64,000 nucleotides of DNA from Tetraselmis striata. Taxonomy: Eukaryota > Chlorophyta > Chlorodendrophyceae > Chlorodendrales > Chlorodendraceae. A program made the position numbers and the translations under genes. The stretch covers positions 124,001 to 188,000 of the forward strand of contig VCJN01002136.1 of assembly GCA_006384855.1 (NCBI GenBank). Reading direction: 5' to 3'. The notes below the pieces were generated by a model, which was not told the origin of the DNA, did not search any database, and saw only the letters and a program-made list of their open reading frames with translations. The number at the start of each line of letters is the position of its first letter. Within the stretch, counting starts at the first letter, position 1. Shown piece by piece: positions 55,995 through 64,000 of this stretch.

Positions 55995-56890
55995 ACATCC
56001 CACTTGTAACGATTTAACGTTGACACACTATATCACTACTAACATTGTTGTGCGTTATAGGGACACACTGTCTGGCGTTCACGATGGAATACTTGTATGA
56101 ACGTGGGTGATAAGTAACTTACTACCGCACTTGTAGCGACATATCGTTGATACGATATATATCGTTACTAACACTGTCCGGGGTTGATGATAGCACGATA
56201 AAAATAACACGGCCATACTCGTATGAACGATCGTGGGTGATGAAACACGGCCTCACATGTAACGAATTATTGTTGCCACGATATATTGTTACTATTATTG
56301 TTGGGACATGTCCGGCGTTCACGACTTGTAACGATGTCACGTTGACACGCCGATATAGCGTGACTACTGCCTGGGTTGGTGAGATACTCCTATGAACGAT
56401 CGTGGGTGCTAAAAGCTACATCACATGCAACGATTTATCGTTGACACGATATAGCGTGACCAACACTGTGCGGTCGGGACTTTCTGTCGAGGGTTGATGA
56501 TATTAGCAACGACATACTTGTATGAACGACCATGGATGATAAAATACTACTACATCACATGTAACGATTTATCGTTTACAAGACATATCGTTACTAATAC
56601 TGTCGGGTCATATATGTCCGGCGTTCACGACTTGCTTTGTAACGATGTCACGTTGACCCGATATAGCGTGCTGACTTCTGGCAAGATTGGTGGCATACTC
56701 GTATATGAACGACTACGGTGGGTAATAAAGCGCTACCGCACTTGAAACGATTTATCGTTGACACGATATAGCGTGACTGACACTGTGCGGCGGGGACATA
56801 TTGTCCGGGGTTGATGATATTAACAACGACATACTTGTATTAACGACCGTGGGTGATGAAATACTGCCGTACCTGTCCCCTTGACCTCCG
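55995..56890. repeat. Satellite array, right arm (inverted)
   Basis: The same ~100-bp parts in inverted orientation, for example GTAACGATTTATCGTTGACAC and ATACTCGTATGAACGATCGTG; about three larger units instead of five. Confidence 0.85.
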
Positions 56891-57050
56891 CCACAATGCG
56901 ACCTGACCAGTCCGCATCTGGGAAGCATGCTCTCAGGTTTGGAGATTCGTTAGAACCCCTAGCGAAGTCGCATCAACCGAGCATATTACCATCCGCATTG
57001 CCAGAGCACTTCACGAATCTGAAACCCACAATGACAAAGTCTTTGTAGCT

Positions 57051-57475
57051 GTGGTGATTTCTGTGCTTGAGTCTTGTGTGTCGGCACAACGTATGGGCCT
57101 CGCGGCCGCCGCAAGAGACGCGCGAAAGCCGCCGGTCATGCGGCAGCATCCGATCCCATTTGGGCTTCGGGGCGTGCGTGAGCCTCATGCTGCTCGCCGG
57201 GCGAGGGCGGTTATTGAGGCTCGTCGGGCGGGGGAGCCTCGCTTGGCTCTCTCCCGACGGTGGCGCGACATGTCGCCGCGTGACGCTCACCGAGGGTGTG
57301 CGTGACACAAGATTCGCCAACAACATCTTTTGTACACCATTCGACCCCTTTGGGACCTTTGTTAAGCGCCTATACCGTCTAATGCGCCCTTGATGCGACC
57401 CCGTGGTGCATGCTGTAGTCGCCGGTAGCATGGTGCGGACTATCGCCGAGTGGTGGCAGCACTACAAGAGGGCGG
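57051..57475 (+). pseudogene. Coding-like stretch in the right arm, mirrored in the left arm
   Basis: Just before and inside this interval the plus strand reads STEHITIRIARALHESETHN and DKVFVAVVISVLESCV, then DTRFANNIFCTPFDPFGTF and AGSMVRTIAEWWQHYKRAAE, with stops and frame changes. The left-arm minus strand at 52,050-51,450 gives the same words with substitutions. Similar peptides in both arms suggest an old gene captured before the arms diverged. The family is not recognised. Confidence 0.35.
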
Positions 57476-57603
57476 CCGAGGGCCGAGGACGGCCGTAAAT
57501 GGAATATTAGCGCGAGCGCGATCCTTATTTTCTGCTCTTTGGTTTGCACTCCTACCGGTACCTCGCACCCGGCGACTGCGCAGTGTCACTGTTGGGTACA
57601 GGT

Positions 57604-57853
57604 AAGTAAAGTAAAGTTCGCCCTGCGACATACATCGGCCGAAGCCGCCCCAGCGCTTGACCTCGTGCGCCAACTGCAGTCGTAGGTCTGGCATAGCCCA
57701 TAGACCATTGACTCATTCGAACCCCGAAGGGCTAATGCATCAACCGGGTAAACCCGGGACACGTCGGGCCGATATTGCCGAAATGCATCGGCCAGCAATC
57801 GAACCCGGGTCTCTCGCATACGAGACGACCGCTCTACCGAGCGGACAAGGGAT
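57604..57853 (-). mobile_element. tRNA-headed SINE, copy 1
   Basis: On the minus strand the 5' head is tRNA-like: GCTCGGTAGAGC (D arm), CTCGTAT anticodon loop (CGT, threonine type) and GGTTCGATT (B box), at 57842-57792. A ~180-bp body follows and a (CTTTA)n-like tail (ACTTTACTTTACTTAC) at 57,604-57,616. Head, body and short-unit tail are the classical SINE layout. Acceptor-stem halves do not pair, so it is not a tRNA gene. Confidence 0.75.
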
Positions 57854-57902
57854 GTACCTGTACCATCGGGTACCGGCATTTTCAATATTTGAAACGATAT
57901 AA

Positions 57903-58160
57903 AGTAAAGTAAAGTTCGCCCCGGGACATCGGCCGAAGCCGCCCCAGCACTTGACCTCGTGCGCCAACTGCAGTCGTAGGTCTGGCATAGCCCATAGACC
58001 ATTGCCTCATTCGAACCCCGAAGGGCTAATGCATCAACCAGGTAAACCCGGGACACGTCCGGCCGATATTGCCGAAATGCATCGGCCAGGAATCGAACCC
58101 GGGTCTCTCGCATACGAGACGACCGCTCTATCGAGCGGACAAGGGATGTACCTTGTAGAC
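57903..58160 (-). mobile_element. tRNA-headed SINE, copy 2
   Basis: Nearly identical to copy 1, offset by 298 bp; head at 58137-58085 with a good T arm (CCGGG TTCGATT CCTGG), tail at 57,903-57,914. Between the two copies lies a piece of the foldback arm (CAATATTTGAAACGATATA), so these are two separate insertions, not a tandem duplication. GATATA at both sides may be the TSD. Confidence 0.75.
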
Positions 58161-58382
58161 AAGGGATATATCGTTGCACCGCGATATCGTTGCACCGCGC
58201 GGCTGGCGGGCGTGTAAGCCCTAGCTGTGCGGGTAGAACGCTAGGTTTTACGCGTCCCGCGAGGGGCGCAGGGAGAGCGAGGACCGGGGTACATATGCGC
58301 GCACCGCGCGGTTCAGTGTCCGGCTCAATAATAAATGCTTCTGTGGCAGTGAGAAGACACGTTTATTCACTTTTCCATGCCT

Positions 58383-58517
58383 CCACGCGGCGATGCCTAA
58401 ACGGCCGTCGTCGTACCTCCTAAACGGCCGTCGTCGTACTAGATTCTGCAAGGGTTTCACAAGGGTAAACCTGGTTTCACTGGTGCCAGTGCTGTCCCGG
58501 AGGCGAAAAAAAAACTG
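58383..58517 (+). repeat. Right piece of the LINE-A-like 3' UTR, with A tail
   Basis: GCCTAAACGGCCGTCGTCGTA, CTGCAAGGGTTTCAC and CACTGGTGCCAGTGCTGTCC then GGAGGCGAAAAAAAAA follow the order of the 27505-27877 copy. A 23-bp unit with TAAACGGCCGTCGTCGTAC is duplicated. Confidence 0.72.
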
Positions 58518-58916
58518 GCCAGGACGGCATCACAGCACCATCATCAGCGCGGCGGCGGATTTAGAGGGGCGGCATGCCGGTTTCGGGCTGTGACGAGGGA
58601 CGGTGAGGCTGGGGGTTGATCCCACGATACCTGACGGGCTGGCTACGCATAGCCCCATATCACCGCCGCAGCTACGGGTGCAAGAGCCGGAAGTTCCGAT
58701 TTCGGCAGGCAGCAGCTACTCCTCCGCTACATAGCGAGGGTGTTGTCCTGGCGGCTCGCCCTCGGCCTGCAGTCTGGGAACTCGCAGTACGCGGCAGCCC
58801 AGCTGTTGTGCGCAGCCGGCGCGCCGCGGGCAATACGAGTATTGTGTACGTACAGGTCCTTTCAAGCGCCGATCGGGAGCACGCCCAGGCCCCCGGCAGG
58901 CGGGCCCAGCTCAGAT
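58518..58916. promoter_or_regulatory. Upstream region of the fibrocystin-like gene
   Basis: Between the LINE tail and the start codon. GC-rich, without a clear TATA box. The frame of the first exon is open upstream to 58740, but the ATG at 58917 gives a signal peptide directly and is preferred. Confidence 0.35.
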
Positions 58917-60318
58917 ATGGGCTTCGCCGCCTGCGCCCATCGCAGCCGTGACCACAATTTGCAGCGGCTTCTTCTATGCGCCGTGGTGGTCATTGTTACG
59001 GTGGGCGGCGCGGCAGCCGCGGCAGGCCCCTCTCGCCGCATCCTGCCGGAGATATTTCCTCCCGTTGTCTCTTCCATTTCTACAGATGTTGAGTGCGACA
59101 GCTGCTACAACATGTACGGCAGTTTGGCGGGCGGCACCAAGTAAGTCATATATCCTCTTGTCTGACGCACATCGTACCCGGGGGGAGCGGGGTCGACCCG
59201 TATCAGCTGCCTGCATTCCCGATAAGCCGAGCCCCCACAGCAAGGCGGTCTCCTCTCGGTGTCGGTGTAGGGGGGTTGGGGGGGGGGGGGAGGGCAGCCA
59301 AGCCAGACGGTCCGCTCAGCCAAGTGGAGACGGTCCGGCCCCCGGTGTTCTCAGATTAAGGCAGGGACTCGCATATCGTCATGTGTTACCGAGGCTGTCA
59401 ACTTTCAGGGGAAACAGATAAAACCCGTGCCCCATTTTTTTATGGTTTACTCGCTGCTGCTACCTCAGAGCCGGGCGATTCCGCATCCCGGGGAGTCCTG
59501 AGCTGCAGGAAATGGGTTGAGATTTGCATTCATCATGTTGAGAACTTCATCCAAACATTCCCCATAAATCCCTCTATCTTTGGACGCGAATACGGGGTTT
59601 ATGGGATATGGGGCGTTTAGTCTTGTCTGCTCTGGGTCCAGGTCAGCGGACCTTTTTGGGACCTTTTTGGGTGCAGGGTCGCTCAGGCATGTTTGGCGGT
59701 CCACAGGCTGTACATCAAGGGCACAGGTTTCTCGGAGGAGACATCTGGCATCGGCACTGTCATGAATCGTGTGTTTGTGGGCGGCCGCGAAGCTGAGTAT
59801 ATTGGATTTGAGAGTTCGGCCACAATGGTGCGTGGCTCTGCGCACTCCTGTTGACATTGTCAGATGGCTTCCTTGTATCCATCAGTCTCCTAGTGAGGAG
59901 GAGGCGTCATCACTTGCCAGCCTTTAACTCGGTTTTATATATTCTCAGCAGTTTGTGTGTCAACACGGTTTTACAGATTGTGGCTATGACACCTCCTTTT
60001 GACTGTGGATCTGGAATCGAGCCTGAAGACTGCGACGTGACCTTTTCTGAGGCCCAAAAAGTCACGGTATGATTAATTCTACATCCTCCTCGACCCATCT
60101 TCAGTTCTGAGTTACGTCACTTGCATATGGCAGTATTTTGCTAATGTTCAAGTACTTCCGCTCATAGCAGTTTCTTTCTTGCTAGCCAGTGAAAGCTTCC
60201 CTACCTAAACAGACATGCTGCCCGCAGGTGCTGGTGGAGAATGCCAGGAGTGCAAATGCACCCCGGGACTTCATCTACTCGTGCGTGGCACAATATTGTA
60301 TATATGCGCAAGCAAGCA

Positions 60319-60406
<88 letters not shown>

Positions 60407-63400
60407 AGTGCAGAATGTATCATTATCCGTTTTCCGCTGTTTTGTACTGTATGCTGACAAGAGGTGCCAACACAACCAGGGATGGCAACACTCCCTACCT
60501 GTACTACCTCACACCTCGCTCTGGCAGTCCTGGCGATATCGTGTATTTCGATGGTGCATTCAAGAAAAGCAGCCTCCAGGTATGGAACTGCTGAGTGCTG
60601 TGACCCGGCTGTGTGCTGAAATGATGGCCATATATGATACCTGCCGGAATGGTATTTTACTGACCATCACTTAATCGGATGATTCCACCGCCATATTTTA
60701 ACAGACCAGCTCCGAAGACATTGACCGCTCTCGGATGCTGATTGGCAACCAGCGGTGTGTCCTACCTGAGACCGACACGTACAACTTTGACGCCGCCGAC
60801 TTCCGCTACTATATTGAGTGCACAGCAGGGGACGAAATCACTGAGCCTGGCTACTACAACGCCAGCATTGCCATCACCGGGCGGTGAGCCAACCTGGGCA
60901 CCAATGCTGCTTGCCTGAAATATGTTGTCCTGCAAATACGCCCTACCACCACTTCATGGCAAACTTTCTCACTCCTACCTAAGCGAAAACGTCATTTCCC
61001 ATTCGTAGGTATGGAAATGCCTTGGTTGAGGGCAAGGATATCTCTGGAGAGTTCCCGTACTACAAGTCCTACACCACCTACCCACAGAACACGAGGTTCC
61101 TACCTTACCAGGTGCGGCATCAATTCACGCTGTTTGTGTCCTTATTTTGCTTGGCGCTTCTACGGAAGTAATGTTCTCTATTGCAATACTGAACACATTT
61201 GATGTATCTCATGCCATCGCAGGAAACTCCCGAGCATGACCTCTACATGTTTGAATTCTATCCCACCATCACTTCGATCAGCTCATCTGGAGGCAGTGTG
61301 GAGGGTGGTCAGCTTATCACCATCACCGGAAAGGGCTTCTCAGCAACTGTACCCCCCCCCCCCCCCCCCCCCCCCCTTTCCCTCCTCCATTCTTCCCTCC
61401 TATCCTACTGTTTTGCGTTGGTTGTGTGTGAGATTATCTGCAACACTTTGCCGACGTCATTTTACGATGTATGATGCGCAAGATTCCTAATCAATGTTCT
61501 GCACAACTGCCTGCAGCTGGCGGAGAATGAAGTTGACGTCGACGGGACTCCATGTGTCATTCAAACTGCAACATCCACTAAGCTCACCTGTGTGACTACC
61601 CCGTGGACACGGGGTTCACTGCCTTCGGTGGGTTTCCTACCCGTAAACTCCTTCTCCAACTTGGCTTAATACCATACCTTCCACATGGGCAAGGCTTGCG
61701 GCTGACTAGCTAAATGCCTGTGTACTCTAGCTTTTTGTCGGTAATCGCGGTGTGTACCGAGAGGTGTTCGACGGAAGTTCCATGGATTTCTCAGTAAGTG
61801 GCGACCACCTTGCCTGCCTGCCTGCCTGCATTTTCCCTAACTACTCTGTGCATTTCTGGATACAATCGGACATGCTAATAGAATACAACGCGTTGATTTT
61901 GCAGACTCTTGAACTGGAAGAGACTATCGAATCCTTCTCGACTCCTTACGCTGATGATATCTACCACCAGAGGATGACTTCCGTGTTCACTGCTCCCACC
62001 ACTGGCAACTACACTTTCTGGGTGTTTTCTGATGACCACAGCAATGTGTACATTAGCGAGCTCCAGGCCAGCTCAAGTGGACTGACCCAAATCATCGACT
62101 TCAACAGCCATTGCAGCCATTTGTTCTGCTCTGCAGATCAGCGGAGTGATGTTGTACACCTCTCTGAGGGTGTAGACTATCTGATTCAAGCCGAGCACAT
62201 GGAGTCTGGTGGCGCAAACTACTTCACACTGGGTATGATTGTCCCAGGCGACACTCCTGCCTACAACTCTCTACGTGAGATTCAGGATCTGACAATCACC
62301 ATGGACTACACGTATGAGAAGCAGAAGTTTGACATCCCCATCACCTCGACTGTCACCGGTGGCTTCTTCATGATCCACCAAGAGAATCCCGAGGGCAGCA
62401 ACTGGGAGGTCAGTGTCTCTGCGCTTGCAACTGCAGCGGAGATCGAGGCGGCCATATACTGGGGAGGCACCATCTCTGTCAGCGCCTGCACATCAGCAGA
62501 AAGCAATGGCATCTGCTTTGAAGTGGAGTTTCAGTCCCTGGTTGCTGAGGAGCGGACGCTGCTGGAGATCCGTTACGCCCCTGAAGCCGTGGTTTGCTCA
62601 GCCAGCTGTGGCCTCACTCCTGCGACATTTTACTCAGCTACACGGAGCGCCAGTGGTAGCCCATCGCTCACTGGCAGCTTTGCCATCACATACGCCGATC
62701 TGTCAACTTCTGATATCGAGTGGGGTGCCTCGGCGGAAACTGTCGAGGCCCGCCTGGACGCCAACCCTCTCTTTCCGCCTGGTCCGTACTATGTCACCAA
62801 GACTGATAGCACATTCAGCACGCAGACCTACCGCATTGAGTTTGCGGGTGTGCCGGGGCCCGTCTTCTCCACGTTCAATGTCAACATCACTGGCTTGGAT
62901 GGTGGCGACTCAATCAGCACCACCTCTGCTGCGGTAGTGGAGGGCTCGTATGATCGGTTGCTGATGCCCATCCCAGGTTACATGCTACGGACTTTGGCCA
63001 CCGCCCCTCAGCTGCGTGTGACCTCAAGAGGCCACCCCGCTGAATGTGGTGCAACAAGCTGTGACTTCATCCCAACTGAGGCCAACACTCCATTGGTCAC
63101 CTCAGTGGAGGAGTTCCTGGGGCCGGACACGCTGGACGCGCCAGACGATGCGCGCGTGCTTGTCATCCGTGGCTCTGGCTTCTCATCTGCCATTGCTGGA
63201 AACCGCATTACTGTCGCCAATGAGCTCTGCCGCATGATGGACGTGTCTGAGGAGCGTTTGCTGTGCGCTCTTCCTTCTGTGGTGACTGGCGTCAATGAGA
63301 TCGTGGTCAATGTGCTCTCCAAGGGTCTGGCGCGCCACGTTGGCGACACCGCGCCCTTCATTGTCTCTGGCCCTCTCACTGTTTCAAGCGTCTCGCCCAC

Positions 63401-64000
63401 CATGGGCTCTGTCGGTGGTGGAACCTATGTCACCATCACAGGCGGTGTCTTTCCTATGCACGCACCTGAGCAGGTGACGGTCACCTTCAACGAGGCGGCT
63501 GGAAGTGGCGACGACGCAACAAAAACCGCAACGCTTGTGAGCGTCACTTCCTCGACAATTGTGTTCAAGTCCCCACCAAACGCTGAGCTGAAGGCAGAAT
63601 ATGACAATGTGGTGCTTAACATCGCTGGGCAGCAGCATGAGTTTGCCTTTGGCTACGACGAGGATCTCACTCCGCTGGTTCTATCAGTCACACCTGACCT
63701 CGTCAGCGCCGTGGAACCCACGCTGCTCACCATTGAGGGTGAGGGACTGGGCGCTGCTGCGGAAGATGTGGAGATCACGCTTGCTGGTGACGTGTGCGTG
63801 GTCCGCAGTATTGAGGCGGATGGCACCAAGACAACCTGCATGTGGTACCCCATGGACAACACGCAGCTCATCAACTGCGATGTGCAGTGCGAACGCCTGA
63901 TTGACGGTGTCCCGCGTACTACACACGATCTGCAGTATAATGTGATGGACAAGGGCTTGACAGTTGGCGTGCCTGGAGCGCTCAGCGTCCGTGTAGCGCT
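58917..64000 (+). CDS. Fibrocystin/PKHD1-like secreted or membrane ectoprotein with IPT/TIG and PA14 domains, partial
   Basis: Exons: 58917-59140, 59707-59827, 59977-60066, 60228-60280, 60462-60579, 60705-60883, 61009-61111, 61223-61348, 61517-61627, 61731-61793, 61905-64000 and beyond; GT-AG introns, phases fit. About 1094 residues are in the window. Residues 17-36 form a hydrophobic signal or anchor (LLLCAVVVIVTVGGAAAAAG). IPT/TIG units: about 49-150 (GSLAGGTKLYIKGTGFS), 309-390 (GSVEGGQLITITGKGFSA), 792-885 (RVLVIRGSGFSS), 890-985 (GSVGGGTYVTITGGVF) and from 989. A PA14 domain lies near 410-520 (RMTSVFTAPTTGNYTFWVFS). This order resembles the N-terminal half of fibrocystin-like proteins, large extracellular receptors also found in protists. 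The substrate or ligand is unknown. The last exon runs off the right edge. Confidence 0.88.
60322..60402. repeat. (CT)n(CA)n compound microsatellite in an intron
   Basis: About 22 CT units followed by about 17 CA units, in the intron between exons 60228-60280 and 60462-60579. Confidence 0.95.
61349..61378. repeat. Long C tract directly after a splice donor
   Basis: The donor GTA at 61349 is followed by more than 20 uninterrupted C residues. Similar G or C tracts of 14 or more occur near 4680, 21440, 23503, 25294, 28390, 40291, 44395, 48620, 53676, 53840 and 55656. Confidence 0.9.

Larger units (their letters stand above)
54930..58376 (-). repeat. Right arm of the foldback
   Basis: Mirror of the left arm, diverged by many point changes and small indels. 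It has fewer satellite units (55,995-56,890) and two SINE insertions (about 57,604-57,853 and 57,903-58,160) that the left arm lacks. Confidence 0.85.
51106..58382. mobile_element. 7.3-kb foldback element with ~3.5-kb inverted arms and 9-bp TSD
   Basis: The outermost inverted match is GGAAAAGTGAATAAACG at 51,112 against CGTTTATTCACTTTTCC ending at 58,376. The arms run about 51,112-54,660 and 54,930-58,376, with a ~0.27-kb loop. CCACGCGGC at 51097-51105 is repeated at 58383-58391 in the same orientation, a 9-bp TSD. Removing the element joins two pieces of a LINE 3' UTR in the right order. Long compound inverted repeats with tandem inner repeats and 9-bp TSDs are known from foldback elements related to the Mutator superfamily; that assignment is inference. 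Confidence 0.82.

Noticed and set aside
52085..56890. CRISPR array
   Set aside because: The repeats are ~100-bp diverged units without short constant repeats and unique spacers, and the host is eukaryotic.
57781..58140. Two apparent tRNA-Thr (CGT) genes on the minus strand
   Set aside because: D, anticodon and T arms are recognisable, but the acceptor halves do not pair and the first anticodon-stem pair is mismatched. A common body and tail follow, so these are SINE heads.
60201..60407. Frames of Ser-Leu, Thr-His or Cys-Val repeats
   Set aside because: They are translations of the CT/CA microsatellite in an intron.

Overview
The window looks like nuclear DNA of a eukaryotic microbe, most likely a microalga or a related protist. 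The evidence is multi-exon genes with short GT-AG introns, a MAGE/NSE3 gene, a fibrocystin-like ectoprotein and a protein with W-x(n)-D-W-L-G repeats. A crowded mixture of LTR, tyrosine-recombinase (DIRS/PAT-like) and non-LTR retroelements adds to this. The species cannot be fixed from sequence alone; a prasinophyte-like alga is only a guess. All exon models and homologies below come from reading the sequence and recognising family motifs; no database search was run.

Layout. 1-479: last in-window exons of an NSE3/MAGE gene (-). 1.65-2.84 kb: a retroposon with a 12-bp target-site duplication (TSD) that carries a 225-bp tandem repeat open in one frame. 3.09-6.67 kb: a deletion derivative of a PAT/Ngaro-type element with split direct repeats, a gag fragment and a tyrosine-recombinase fragment. 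8.47-13.62 kb: one 15-exon gene (-) that encodes two aldo-keto reductase domains in tandem. 14.4-16.4 kb: a MITE-like element and the 3' part of a LINE. 18.6-21.1 kb: a DIRS-type RT-RNase H relic followed, in the same frame, by a Cys-rich gene. 21.79-27.94 kb: a complete but decayed Ty1/copia element (-) with a LINE tail inserted in its 5' LTR. 28.6-30.24 kb: a gene (+) for a W-x(n)-D-[FW]-L-G repeat protein.

32.2-41.3 kb is a decayed Ty3/gypsy element (-) split by a TIR element. That element was itself split by a coding-poor LTR element with TSD ATTAT. A second related TIR element and a 2.2-kb TIR DNA element also split the gypsy copy. 41.9-46.7 kb is a decayed FEN1/EXO1-like (XPG/Rad2) nuclease gene (-), split by an LTR element with TSD GTCCG, whose 5' LTR is split in turn by a LINE fragment. 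47.2-48.5 kb is another TIR element. 49.26-50.68 kb is the C-terminal part of a LINE polyprotein (-) with a restriction-like endonuclease.

51,106-58,382 is a 7.3-kb foldback: two arms of about 3.5 kb in inverted orientation with trimeric ~100-bp satellite units, a ~0.3-kb loop and 9-bp TSDs. It sits in the 3' UTR of a LINE copy that can be recognised from other copies in the window. Two tRNA-headed SINEs later entered the right arm. 58.9 kb to the right edge is a fibrocystin/PKHD1-like gene (+) with a signal peptide, several IPT/TIG domains and a PA14 domain.

Four cellular genes appear alive (NSE3, tandem AKR, W-D-W-L-G repeat protein, fibrocystin-like); the rest is mobile DNA and its debris. 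The genes share no obvious pathway. The main message is the layered history of insertions, several of which can be ordered because TSDs and sister copies are present.
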